Source of the DNA: Prostheceraeus crozeri
Taxonomy: Eukaryota > Platyhelminthes > Polycladida > Euryleptidae
DNA length: 64,000 bases
Reading direction: 5' to 3'
NCBI GenBank assembly: GCA_907163375.1
Contig: CAJQUW010006851.1
Coordinates: 41,831-105,830 of the forward strand
Below, piece after piece: positions 24,766 to 36,899 of the stretch. The notes below the pieces were generated by a model that searched no databases, had not been told where the DNA came from, and was given only the letters and a program-made list of their open reading frames with translations. Position numbers and translations under genes: made by a program. Every line of letters starts with the position of its first letter. Position 1 is the stretch's first letter.

Positions 24766-24935
24766 GTCCCAGTGAAAAAGCCGAAGTCGGGCAGACTTTG
24801 GCACCGAATTCTTGCCGACTTTGGCAGTGGGAAAGAGAGCGGAAGTCCAGCCAAAGTTGGCATGCCGACTTCCAGCCAAAAAAAATACCGCCAACATACT
24901 ACTTGATTCTGTTTTATCAAGTAGTATGTTGACGG
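24766..24935. repeat. AAGTCGG-rich repeat with a 20-bp-stem hairpin
   Basis: The segment starts CCCAGTGAAAAAGCCGAAGT and repeats GCCGACTTTGGCA-like words in both orientations. A related block ending in GGCTTTCACACTGGGG lies at 31375-31628. It finishes in a hairpin at 24888-24935: the 20-nt arm CCGCCAACATACTACTTGAT pairs with 24916-24935 with one G-to-A type mismatch, around an 8-nt loop. The block looks like the end of a short DNA element family. Confidence 0.5.
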
Positions 24936-26480
24936 TTATCATTATTCAATCTCGGGATATAAAAACACCTTTTTTAACACGATCTAAATATTATATTATA
25001 ATGCCCACAAATCAGGATACTCATCATCCGGCAATTCTGACAAGAAGCGACTGTTTTTCCTCGCACAGAGCCATATTCTTTGTCTTTTGATCCGCATAAG
25101 AAGAGGTAGCTGGATCAAGTGTCCCTCGTCATCTCGTGTGAATTTTCCAGGGAATCCACATCTTCCACAATCCTGTAAAAAATTATGACATAATGAAATA
25201 TAACATATACCTACGGCACAGAAATTGTGGGTACCTATCAGATATAGAATTTGATGACTGGAGAAAAATAGACATAGATGTTTAAACCAAAGTTTCATGT
25301 CTTTCTCTGTAGATTTGTGTACTACAATCTGTATGCCACGTAGTGTAAACGCAACGAAAAATCTATCAATTGAAATAGTCGTAGCAGATAATTGAAGAAA
25401 ATTGATGTTTCAAATGATAAAAGACATCATTTCTGTGTATAAGCAATATTTATGAATATTTTTGTAACAATCAGTTCATCAATTGACAAATCTAACAAGT
25501 TAAATAGATATACAAATACTTCTTTGTCACCGCCCATGATCATAATAAAATTATCAGTGCTGCTCTAGTTTTAAATAGCAAATCATATTTTTATTCTATG
25601 AATGCAAGTTGCTAAGTATTCAGGATCTTTATCACCTACTATTGCATATTTCGGTGCAATACATTTTTTGACAACAAATAGAACTTATAAGATTGTTATA
25701 TATTTCGCGTTTCTTTCTGAGTCACACACAATATAAATGCGATAACAATATAATGATGCCTACCAGCATGCTTTAGCCAATCCTATTGATATGTCAATTA
25801 CATGAAAACAATGTCAATAACCACCAAACTTCAGGCCACATGGGAAAGGCTGTCATTTTTATCACGACACATTCAACTATGAAAAATTGAAGAGAACTTA
25901 AATTTTCAATTATTTTAAAAATGATCCATTGAAAATTTTGAATAGAACTTGAAGTTTGAACTGATAATCAATTAATCATAACAACAGGTTCATATATCTA
26001 TACATATATATTTAAATTTCGACTTTATGGTTCACAATTCAAGTAAATTTTGATCATTCACAATACATTTGTTGTTTTACAATTAATTACAATGATATAA
26101 TGATTAATAATTAATATGAGCTTATAATAAAATAATATATATAAAAATATGTAATAATTAATTAATGTATAATATAATGAGAATAAAATGAAAAAGTTAA
26201 ATACGCCTTAGCTTATGTATTCCTACACATTGATTGTAAAAAATTCTTCATTATGATTTTTCGGCATGCCTATGTTTGCTAACTTTCCATGCAGTAAATT
26301 CATTGCCTGGAGGCTGGTTTTATAACGCTAACGGAGGCCTATCATACAAAAAGATGTGATATTTGACTAATCGACCTTTAACTCATCAAGGAAAGGAAAA
26401 TGATCAATATAGATTATTAGTCCGGGTGCTACTGACACTTTCTTCCTAAATTCGCGCACAAAGGACTTAATAGCATGGAT
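24936..26480. other. noncoding, very AT-rich
   Basis: No gene, RNA gene or element could be supported. The 25980-26170 section is almost pure A/T and simple in sequence. Confidence 0.4.
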
Positions 26481-26897
26481 TTGTAAATCTTGAAACGCTG
26501 AATACAAAGATCAAATTCTTGAGTGTCACAGCCAGTCGCTTTTGATTCAGTAAAAAATGAGTAAATTTCATGCCTTGATTTAATTTTGGTAATTTTACTG
26601 ATTTTGTAGAGTATCTCAGACATAAAATGCTGAATCATGTGACTCACTTCAACTTTTATATCGAAGTTGATGTTCTGAACTCAATCATGTTTTAAATTTC
26701 ATGGCATTCTGATAAATAGTTTCTTTTCTGCAAAAGAAAATGTACGAAAATTGCCAGGTATTTCACAAACCATAGATATTTCTTGAATTTTAGAATTGGA
26801 TTCCAATGGGAATCCTTTAACCTTGCCTTTAATCGAAAGCGACTGGCTGTGACACTCAAGAATTTGATTTTTGTATTCAGCGTTTCAAGATTTACAA
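26481..26897. mobile_element. element with 63-bp inverted repeats
   Basis: 26481-26543 (TTGTAAATCTTGAAACGCTG...AGTGTCACAGCCAGTCGCTT) is the near-perfect complement of 26835-26897. The pair is separated by about 290 bp of unrelated AT-rich sequence. The arrangement fits a small non-autonomous DNA element or two opposed repeat copies. No target duplication was seen. Confidence 0.5.
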
Positions 26898-27085
26898 CTT
26901 TGTTATTATTGTTCCGTTCTTCCAAAAATATATGCATGCAAATCTCTATGAAATTCTGTTCAATGCCTTATGTCACAGAAGATAATTTCATGTGCATTCT
27001 TTTAAAACTGCATTATTATGTTTCTCTATGATCTTGCTATCAATCATTCATTCGCAACAGATTGAGCCACAGCGCTTCAGAGAAT

Positions 27086-27564
27086 TTCGCTTCATTCTAT
27101 CATTTTATTTACCAAATTGCAATTTTAAAGACAATGCCATCAGTGGTTTAGATATAAAAGCACACATGCTAAAATGAATCAGTTATCAAAAAGAAATTTT
27201 GTCCAATAGAAAGCTAAGATTACAAACGCAAAAACAATTATACAGACGCAATCTACTATTTAACAATTGAGACCTGTCAGTAGCGGCAATGAGCACAGAT
27301 TAATGACCACAGACCGAAGGAACAACACTTGCATCGCAGAATCTCTACTCATTGCCGCTACTGACAGGTCTTAATTGTTAAATAGTAACACAATGTCAGT
27401 ATCATTGTTTTTACGTTTGTAACTTCTTAGCTTTCTATTGGACAGAATTTCTTTTTGAAAAATGATTGATTTTGACATGTGGGCTTTTATACTAAAACCA
27501 CTGATGAAGAAGACATTGTCATTGAAATTGAAATTTGATAAATAAAATGATAGAATGAAGCGAA
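27086..27564. mobile_element. foldback element with near-perfect centre
   Basis: The ends TTCGCTTCATTCTATCATTT (27086) and its complement (to 27564) are inverted. Pairing continues through the middle: TTTTGTCCAATAGAAAGCTAA with its complement near 27435, and ACCTGTCAGTAGCGGCAATG near 27272 with the complement near 27355. The loop is about 60 nt. The centre is better conserved than the shoulders. It has no coding capacity. Confidence 0.7.
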
Positions 27565-29443
27565 GTGCTCATAACCTTTCATTATTTGTTAATAAACATT
27601 TTTAGAAAACTGAGTGAGTGATGCTATCCACTTGAATAATAATAAATGAAAACTATCCGCGTTTATTGGCCACGCTTGCTCTATTCAAGCATCAAGGAAT
27701 GACAAATACAAATTGCATCTTTCACAGAAAGACGCATGCCTCAATAGAGAGAGCAAAACGTGGTCAAGGTACTTAGATAGCTTTCCTTATTACGCTTAAG
27801 TTGACAGACCATCGTTAGATACGTACTGGGAAATGATTCATTACATTTAAATTCTACTTTTCTATGCGAGTGCGTATTGTTTGTCGCAATGAAATTGATT
27901 TCATAAATTTTTTTGAACGCAGCTGTTTTTAAAAAATTATATAATTTATTGATATAGTATTTATTGTCTATGTCTCAGCCGCACATTGTCATCTTTTGCA
28001 TAGCAATTTGATATATCGTTTATTTAATTTCATTGTTGCTAATCTGAAATGCAATATTAAAACCGAATAATTTATTTATTATTATTATTGCTAGTTTCTC
28101 TTTCATCAAGGCAGAAATCCCAACAATTCGTACATGCATAATTACAGAGAGGACATACCGAAACTAGGAATACTACTCCATGCGGCACACAGCTGCACGA
28201 TTCGTATACGATTCAAACTTTTTGCGAGTCAGAATGTGCGTCACACACCAAAAGCAGTATCACACATTGGTCCGCGTGAATTGAACATGAGCAAATAAGA
28301 GGGGGAGAACAAATACAGGTGAGCAAGTATGTGATGCGAGTGGCAAGGCCAAACACACGGGAAATCTTGGCAAACAGACACAAAATACAGATTGCGCTCG
28401 CTCCGCAAAGGAGGTCATAGACAGCAACAGACATTGCGTAATACTAATTGACTATACACTCAGACAACGAAAACAAGGAAGAAATATAGGTAGACAACTA
28501 AATGAAGGAGGATAAAAAAAAGACAAATGTTAAACATGTACATGAGAAATAAACTATGCAAACACCAAACACAATAATACGGAAAATTAGATATTGTAGT
28601 TTCGAATGCTCCAAACAAGAATCATAAAATGATATAATTACTCAGTTTTAAGATAATGTCATCGTCAATGACAGCTAGGAATAGAAATTTTCTAGAGATA
28701 GTCTTTACATCCAACCTAAAGAAGCACAGCTTCCCATTTGCACCATTCGAGAACGGAGTACATTCAAAAGATCACAAAATCATATATCCAAGGGAAGCTA
28801 TGTAGTTATTAAATATCTCTATTAAATTATCCAAATTTTCGTCGATAAACTGACAACTTGCTGAAAGGAGCAGTGTCGAACATCTCGCGATTTTATCAAA
28901 TACGCAGACATTCAGGGCAATGATTTCATTGAATGTTGATCAAGTACGGAGTTTCATGATTTTACTGTACATGCACTATATATTTCACATGTAAATATTT
29001 TCTATTTTTAAATTGCACTGTTCCGTCCAACACTTTGGTTTCGTCATATCGAATAAAATACGAAGTTCACAAAGATTCAGACAGAATCCATGCATGAGAA
29101 TTTAAATATGGAAGTTTTGTTTTTTGAATATCCATTAACCGCATCGCACTCTAACTTGCATATTACCCAATCGCACCAATACAATCATCAATATAATTTC
29201 TTGAAATTTGAAATCAATAACTTCTCATTATTTGTCTTTTCATTAAAATTAGGCTATTATGTTTTAATATTTAACGAATAGGACTATTTGAAAGTTGTCA
29301 AGATATAAGCAGACTCATTGACAGCTGGCGCACGATAGATGAATAGATATTTCATTCCAAAACTATTTGGTAAGCTTCAGCATCTATATAATAATGCCGA
29401 GCAGAGATTGAGTCATATGCAGTTAGTTTTGACAAGATGACGG
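27565..29443. other. noncoding, AT-rich
   Basis: No supported gene. The section 28180-28430 is less AT-rich and has a 73-codon minus-strand frame with many Cys residues, but no domain is visible and no splice context can be argued. Confidence 0.35.
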
Positions 29444-29543
29444 ACCCAGGTGCAAGCGATCTTTCTTTTTTTGCAAAATGATGTCATGATGGCATGTAAA
29501 TGCCATCTTGCATAATAAAGAGAAAGATCACTTACACCTGGGT
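29444..29543. mobile_element. 100-bp palindromic mini-element
   Basis: ACCCAGGTGCAAGCGATCTT at 29444 is the complement, with two mismatches, of AAGATCACTTACACCTGGGT ending at 29543. Inner sequence also pairs (TTTGCAAAATG/TTTATTATGCAA and GATGGCAT/ATGCCATC). The whole unit can fold into one hairpin. It may be a MITE or a transcribed hairpin. Confidence 0.55.
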
Positions 29544-30099
29544 AATTCTGCTTATTCAAAACTATATATAAAAATAATTTCGTGAAATATAACTTATGCA
29601 GTTGATCATTTATTTTCAGCAACCCCTACATGTGCAGAAAAGAAATTAGACATCTCACCTGCAAGTTCAGGCCATTGACGATATCAATCATTGGAACACA
29701 TTTTGAGATCATATGCATCAGGGTCCCGACTACGTGAGAATGCCGATCATGAGATGATTTTCAAAGATCTGTTTCTGTCAGCGAACAATGTCGGAGATAA
29801 AGTCGCTAAATATGAAGAGTGAATCAAATCACAAAATGTTTTGTAAGATGACAAAGGCAGAAGTTTAATCACGGCAACTGCCTATATCTGCAACTTGAAA
29901 AGATCCATAAATGACTTCTGCGAATTGATTGTGAAGGTCGAACAGCGGTAGCAGATTTGAATTTCCTCTGTATGTCCAAAGAAGCAAATGGTGATCAAGG
30001 CATCGTTTTAAAAAGTTGGGTAGTACTTTTGATCGTAGGCAGTAAACTGTTTCACAGGACACGAATCTAAGACCGATGCGCTGCGCAAGTAGAATATGA

Positions 30100-30390
30100 A
30101 TGACTCCATGACCTCTGCATCCTTTCTCGCTGTCATGTGATGATTGAGACACGCCGATTGAAGGTCGCTAAATATCAGTAGCCCAGGCGGGAACACGGAA
30201 ATATTTTGTGCGCGCGATTCTCCTTTACTCGCGGAGCACAAGTAACATGAAATGATGTCCGCGAGCGATATCTTTTCTCCCTGTCATTGTCATGTGAATG
30301 AGGCGCGTCGATTGAAGGTCGCTAAATATAGCCTGGGTGGGCGTATGGAAATAATTTGCGCGCGCAGTTCTCCTTCAGTAATGAAATGTG
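30100..30390. repeat. tandem duplication, unit about 154 bp
   Basis: CGATTGAAGGTCGCTAAATA occurs at 30155 and 30309. Both copies are preceded by CTGTCAT..TCATGTGA-like sequence and followed by (C)CCTGG/CCAGGCGGG, GGAAATA.TTT and GTGCGCGCG..TTCTCCTT. The copies are about 80% identical. CpG-containing GCGCGCG words stand out in AT-rich DNA. Confidence 0.65.
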
Positions 30391-30674
30391 AGGTTTGCGT
30401 CGGAAGACATAGGCCTACATAAAAAGGATCAACTGGAGTGCGTTCTTCTGATATTGAACTATTGCAATTGCAATAAATGCAAAAAAGTGCAGACGCAAAA
30501 TTTTGATTTCATAATAGTATATCATATCATGCGAAATAATTATGATTTCATGAATCAAATTTTTAGGAAATTTATGGGGAGAAATTTTTGATGCATTTTT
30601 ACGCAGGATATGCATAAAGATCAATTTGTTTTCGAAGATGAACATAAGTAGAGTTTACAAAACTATTTAGGAAA

Positions 30675-30845
30675 TAGACAGCAAGAAGTGAGTGAGGGAG
30701 AGAGAAAGAGAGAAGATGAACGACAGAAGAGATATGACGAAGAGAGGGAGAGAACAAGAAGATAAAGAAGAGAAGTGAGCTGAGGAGAGACAAGAAATGG
30801 AAGAGGAAGATAAGTGAGTAGAAAGAGAAGAAACGAGAAAGTGAC
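30675..30845 (+). repeat. polypurine (GA-rich) tract
   Basis: About 170 nt with almost only A and G on the + strand (GAGAGAAAGAGAGAAGATGA style), with isolated pyrimidines. It is a candidate for triplex or H-DNA formation. The 64-codon minus-strand Ser/Leu/Phe-rich frame across it is an artefact of composition. Confidence 0.75.
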
Positions 30846-31374
30846 GAGTCCTCAGGCTTTTTGCCTTACTTTTGAAATTCGAAAGCGATTATGACGAATT
30901 ATAAGGAAACATCGGTAACACAAAATCAATATGATCAATATCAATAGTAATGAGTATTATCCATAAATGCAGGTCTACAAATTATTGTTAAGTATGAATT
31001 AAAAAGATCCTAATAACGCAATAAAAATTAGGCCTAATTAGGGCTTACTGATATCGATAGCACTTAATAATGAAGTAGGTCCAACTGGTACCCGAAGAGA
31101 CCAAAATGATGCATTTGTTAAAAATAGTACCGGAACTCCGGTAGGCTTAGGTGATATGCAAATAATTTATTCTGAAAGTTTAATCAATGCATCACATAAT
31201 CGCAATTGAAAATTATTCCAATTGTGGTGAAAGAATGCATTACTTCTCCACCTTATTTGCATATATAGCCTACAATGGAAACAATTCATAAACAGGTAAA
31301 AATATGTAATACCAAACCAACGACAACACAGAAGTAAGCAGAACTACTAATTGTGTTGCCAATCTCTGAGGGAA

Positions 31375-31628
31375 GTGGGACCAATTTCGGTTGCCAACTT
31401 ATGCGCCAGCTTGGCATGCCAACTTTTGCCAACATAATAAAAATCTATACACTGATAAAAGATCAATCACAAACTGTCTAGATTCAACTGTGAGCATCAT
31501 TTACTTTGTTTTATCATGATTTCTTTACTCAAAAGTACTAGATTTCGAAATTAAAAAATTATGCCGACTCATGCCAACCGGCGGAAGTCAGACCGACTTC
31601 CGGCCGACTTTGGCTTTCACACTGGGGT
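31375..31628. repeat. second copy of the AAGTCGG/CCCAGTG repeat family
   Basis: The left part repeats TTGCCAACTT/TTGGCATGCCAACTTTTGCC. The right part reads CCGACTTCCGGCCGACTTTGG and then CTTTCACACTGGGG. The right end matches, inverted, the start of the 24766 block (CCCAGTG..AAAGCC.AAGTCGG). An AT-rich core of about 130 bp separates them. Confidence 0.45.
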
Positions 31629-34348
31629 ATTCCAAATTAATAACGCACGCCAGCAATTATTTAAGTTCATAATTATTAAATTCTACTTATCAAAACGTCC
31701 GGAACGAGAGGTGATATACATGCATGAAACAATAATATCATATTGTGATCATTAGAAAGTTCAGCAATTCGCATCGTCTTACCTGTAATAGGATCGATTA
31801 ATGAGAAGCGTGACATTGTCAGATACGTTCCGGACCTCGGTTTGCTGTTCGTCTTTGTAATTCGCATTGAACGATATGTTGCGCTATCAGAATCATTAAT
31901 GCATCTGAATACTTATCACGATGTCAGTGGTCGCTGACACAATTTATCTCTTCTGATGCTATTTGCACTATTTATGTACTTGGTTAATGTCACAATTTCA
32001 CCTATTTCCAAAGTTTCTAGCATTACATAGAAATCTTGCTTCGAGATATCTACAAAGAATGGTGCGACGTGCAGCCCGATGTCATTGTACAATGCACATT
32101 CACAAATGAAATGAGTGACTCGAACTATGTTAAACAACTTTGTGTTGAATATGACATGGAACATTAAATTCAAACTTCCTAGCAGTGGAAGTTTCATTTC
32201 ACATTAATCAAATCTCTCCCGACTACAGGTTGCATTTGGCCTATGTTTCATCAACTAGCATTTCAAAAAATAGTGGCTGGGTAAGTAAGGAGAATTTGTT
32301 GATAATGTGAATTTCATTATGATTATTAGTATGTCAATTTCATCAATTGACACACCTTCTAGTGAAAATGACAGAATAAAATTTTTGAATATTTTCATCC
32401 AAAATGTCAATCTTTTTTTCATCATGGATGGACATCACAGCATGTGATGCAACTTGAAGAAGTAATTCTTTCAGCAATTGTTGATTAGGATTTCAAATTC
32501 CAATCAAATTTAATGTCACGATGATCGTAGGATGCTGATATAATGCATGAAATTTACCAGAGGACGAAGCATGTGCATAAAAATCTCGCTCATTCTAAAA
32601 GTAAATGATATCCTGTGACTTACACACAAATCTTCCGACGAATCTCTGCCAGTGTAATTTTGCATGTGAAGTCACATGATCACAGGACCCATATAAATGT
32701 TTCATCTACGCACTTGAATGCATTGAATCCATGCTTTACATCAACACCAATAGACGATGGGTGGATGCAAATGTCGGACCAATGGAAAGGTAAAAATCAC
32801 AAATGATCTCATTCTGGAGAAATTTGCATTGCGATTCGTTTTAGCCATTACATCATTGCCTACAACGACAATGCTGAATTCAATGTGATTGATGAATCGC
32901 TGAAACATCTGTGGTAGCGGACATATATTGGGCATTTTCCTTCCATTGGAATTGCATGGCCTTACCGGACAATATTGCAACTATGAGCAATTGTCCGGCA
33001 AGATGTAGGAATCTTACGTAAGATGAATTAGACTAGCCTCGGTGTGTCAGGCACGTCAGAAAGGGAAGACCGCTAGAAGTTGGTTTTAGGGTGGAACCAC
33101 AGAATGAAATATTTTGTTTATCTGCTTCGGTTTGCTAGAAGTGTGATTAATACGAAATCGCCGGCGCATCGAGGAACCTATTAAGTGGGCAAAAAGAATT
33201 CCTAATACCTTACAGAGATAGGAAAAAGTCGTGCGTCGCTTGCGGATTAATGTGAGTTCCAGCAAAGTGCTTCGATTGCCAAAATTCCTTCAGAATCGAA
33301 GAATTCAGATGATTGCGAACAAGCTATCTCTCCATAATGTTGGCCCTTCCGATCATTATTAAAGAAAGTAGCAGGCGTACGAAAATTAGCTCACTTGATG
33401 ATTTCACATCCTCTCCTCGGCATTTCTCACTGTATAGTGCATACATTGAATCGAAGCCAGGCATCGATGCGTGTTTTGGTGTGTGTGACGTGATATCACA
33501 GCACGCACGCATCTGTCACTGGCTCTCGTGTCTTCTGCTGACACCTTATTGTTTGCCATTTCCAATAGCAAGCGATACACGAATTATCCATTCGAGAAGG
33601 AGCAAGTTGTCTAATTCTGTGATGTGACATTTCGATATTAAGGTTGCATATAACCCTTCCTTTCTAGGAAACCTGCTTCAGTTTTCTGCTGGTAGTTATA
33701 CTTGCCGTCGAATACTAAATTAAAACAGTAGTTTTTAACATTTAGTTTTTACTAACAGTCAAAAACTTTAGTATAACTTCAGTGCGCTTTGACTGAGAGG
33801 TCGATATCTTCGGAATGAGAGCCAGAGGAGGGCTGCTCTATGGCTAGTTCCGGCTGATTGGATCCCGAGGAGAAAAGTGTTGGCTAGTTTAGGATTTCGC
33901 TTACTCTGTTAACCGTGGTTTTTTAATGTACTTTTGCTAATATTCGGAATTGCGTGAAATCTGGTATATACTGGGGTAAAGTCATTCTTTGTTATTGTTT
34001 GTGTGAAGCTACATTGAATTTGGAGAGATATTTAAAAAGTTTTGGCTTTAAACGCCTGCACTGTTTGAAGTCCTTATACCTATCTTGGCAGACTTGAATT
34101 TAATCCTTTTCAAGCTTAAGCTTCATGAAATCCAGTGAGGCTGTCAAGCCATTGTCTTTGTTCAAGGCATCAAAATCGATTTCGAACCTTCAATCCACGC
34201 TCAACTCCTGTATTACCAGATTGCTATATTTAAAAATGTCTGAAGATTTCGGAATCTTATAATCCTATTCCAACATGATATTCTTAATGTTTCCAATAGA
34301 AGGCTCTTTATTTAAACATCGAGTAAATTTTACATTTTTGCTTTCCAG
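31629..34348. other. noncoding region upstream of the ubiquitin-like gene
   Basis: No coding exon could be supported. Any promoter and noncoding first exon of the gene starting at 34383 should lie here, but I see no convincing TATA box or initiator to anchor it. GGTAGTTATA...TATAACTTCA near 33690-33780 repeats TTTTTAACATTTAGTTTTTA words (a small imperfect palindrome). Confidence 0.35.
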
Positions 34349-34395
34349 GATCAGATTTTGGAAGACTTTTTCTTTTGGAGAAATGGCAACATCTG
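34349..34395 (+). CDS. multi-ubiquitin-fold coiled-coil protein, exon 1 (start codon)
   Basis: The coding part is 34383-34395 and encodes M-A-T-S plus the first base of a Gly codon. The ATG is in good context (G at -3, G at +4). The exon ends at 34395 with the 5' splice site TCTG|GTAAGC. A 3' splice site TTTGCTTTCCAG ending at 34348 suggests that the 5' UTR is itself spliced; otherwise transcription starts nearby. The exon was chosen because it supplies a start codon, leaves the frame in phase 1 and is the nearest donor upstream of the long exon at 36900, which needs exactly phase 1. Inference by hand, without transcript evidence. Confidence 0.65.
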
Positions 34396-34549
34396 GTAAG
34401 CGTCGTCACATTTTTTGATGTTAATATTTATACCGGTATTGATTGTGTAGTGGACAATTGAACGTCATTAAAAGTGATCCTATAGAAATTAACCAACGAC
34501 CGAGATTTTTACTTCAATTTTGGAAAGCACGCTATTTCAATCACATAAT

Positions 34550-35374
34550 ATAGTCTTTGTAACAATGTCTCAATCGGAATTCAACTGAACTGAACATCAC
34601 TGAACTATGCATAGTCTTTGGAACTATGTCTCAATCGGAATTCAACTGAATTGAACATCACTGAACTATGCATAGTCTTTGTAACTATGTCTCAATCGGA
34701 ATTCAACTGAACTGAACATCACTGAACTATGCATAGTCTTTGGAACTATGTCTCAATCGGAATTCAACTGAACTGAACATCACTGAACTATGCATAGTCT
34801 TTGTAACAATGTCTCAATCGGAATTCAACTGAACTGAACATCACTGAACTATGCATAGTCTTTGTAACAATGTCTCAATCGGAATTCAACTGAACTGAAC
34901 ATCACTGAACTATGCATAGTCTTTGTAACGATGTCTCAATCGGAATTCAACTGAACTGAACATCACTGAACTATGCATAGTCTTTGTAACGATGTCTCAA
35001 TCGGAATTCAACTGAACTGAACATCACTGAACTATGCATAGTCTTTGGAACTATGTCTCAATCGGAATTCAACTGAACTGAACATCACTGAACTATGCAT
35101 AGTCTTTGTAACAATGTCTCAATCGGAATTCAACTGAACTGAACATCACTGAACTATGCATAGTCTTTGTAACAATGTCTCAATCGGAATTCAACTGAAC
35201 TGAACATCACTGAACTATGCATAGTCTTTGTAACTGTGTCTCAATCGGAATTCAACTGAACTGAACATCACTGAACTATGCATAGTCTTTGTAACTGTGT
35301 CTCAATCGGAATTCAACTGAACTGAACATCACTGAACTATGCATAGTCTTTGTAACTGTGTCTCAATCGGAATT
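34550..35374. repeat. 61-bp minisatellite in intron 1, about 13.5 copies
   Basis: The unit ATAGTCTTTGTAACAATGTC + TCAATCGGAATTCAACTGAA + CTGAACATCACTGAACTATGC is 61 bp. Each copy shifts by one base per 60-base line, and the copies are nearly identical. The main variable site follows CTTTG: TAACAATG, TAACGATG, GAACTATG or TAACTGTG. Runs of the same variant lie next to each other. The array starts 154 nt after the exon 1 donor. Confidence 0.95.
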
Positions 35375-36899
35375 ATAGCAGAATTTTCAGTGAATAACTG
35401 AAACTATGTGAAATGAACGCACTGCAAGTTTGACATTTATTTCTGGTAGACTTGCCACATTTAAAGGAACGGCATTTCCTTGGCCCTGTCGACGTTGAAT
35501 TTTGAGAGTTAGATGATTGATCGACGAGACGATCTTGTGGGAAAGCACTTTTGGTTTGAGTCAGAACTTTAGAGTTCTTCATGCTGAATATTTTCTGCTG
35601 CCATCTGGTCTGCAACTGACTTGATGAAGTCTTGCTCGATGAAATGCAGTCATTCATTTTACAGATCAAAAATTAGTTCAACAGTGATGCATCCAGTTTT
35701 TCGAAGGAACAGTAAAGGATAGCTATCGTTTGCACGAAAAATCCTCGATCCTGCTATCAATTGGTCAGCGCCATCTTTGTATGAATGATAGTCCAACACC
35801 ACCAAAGTGCTTATCTTTTATTTGCAAAATCCCTTGAAGTGCTCGTAGATTTCTCTGGAATTGAAATTGTTGTTTATAATGGTCTCATGATGATGAGACC
35901 AATTCGGGTATATTTCACTATATTGCTTTTCTAGGACGCTGAAATATACTACTGATTTTACTACTTGTTATGAAAGGGTTCTACGGGCGCGAAATCTGCG
36001 CGTGCAGGTGAGTGGGGGCTCGAGTAATAAGCAATTTAGGTCATTCTAAGCTCTGCCTTTTTATTAGAGCTTTGGTATATTTTTGAAGTTACATTTCAAA
36101 CGTGTCATACTACTCATATGAAAAATACACAATTTATGACCGCAGCTACTTTTTGTGAGGTAACTGCTCGAGCAATATCTTTCAACATTGGTTTGCAAAC
36201 CTTTGAATGTATTTAGGAAATATCTATACACGTTCGGTTCTTGGTATATTTTTTTATCATTGACAGAATATTGAAAAAAAGTAGTTTTTTTCATTTTTTT
36301 CGAAACTACTAGTAGGATTTTGGAAAAATTTTATGGGGCTATATAGCTGACCACACCCAATCATCCTGCAGAATCTCATATCTGGTATACTTTTTGTTTG
36401 ATTATTTTTCATTTTGACCACCTGTGACATCTAATGTTTTTTTGGTTTCTTTTGTAGCCTTTTTATAAGACTTCGACGATTTGCTGTATACAGATGCTAT
36501 CAGAAACGGATGTCAACCACAACGTCGAACTGGTCATAGTCAACAACATGATTAATAGTGACCGACAGCAAAACACGCAACGTCTAACTGAACTCAATCA
36601 TTTAGTTTTGGTGATAGATTCTCCAAATCAAAATACAAGATGCTAATATAAAAGCCAAGGATATGCAATCAGGTAGCTTTTAATTCAGGAATCAGGGATA
36701 GAATTGTCGAGGGTGTCCAAAAGTCATGGATAGGATTGTCGACGAATGAATCCAGGAAAAGTCAGGGATTGCTAGTTTTGAAGCCGGTGGTATCCGAAGC
36801 TCCTTGAATGAATTTTGCAAAATATGGATTTCATTCCTACTCTGACAAACTGATTCTATGAAATGAGCTCACTGACTTTGAGCAATCCTTTCTTTGCAG
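35375..36899. other. rest of intron 1, no further gene seen
   Basis: Intron 1 runs 34396-36899. Beyond the array only chance ORFs are found. GGTCTCATGATGATGAGACC at about 35881 is a short palindrome. The open frame at 36863-36899 just before exon 2 is read-through of the intron end and polypyrimidine stretch, not protein. Confidence 0.5.

Noticed and set aside
30599-30793. 64-codon minus-strand ORF rich in Ser, Leu and Phe
   Set aside because: It is the complement of a polypurine tract, so its composition explains the open frame.
34550-35374. CRISPR array
   Set aside because: Units of all arrays (25, 34, 50, 61 and 80 bp) are contiguous head-to-tail repeats without unique spacers, and the DNA is eukaryotic.
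36863-36899. ATG at 36863 as the gene start, giving a single-exon 319-residue protein
   Set aside because: A strong 3' splice site (CCTTTCTTTGCAG) ends at 36899, the 12 residues before it are Leu/Phe/Ser-rich pyrimidine-tract read-through, and an upstream ATG exon in matching phase exists at 34383-34395.
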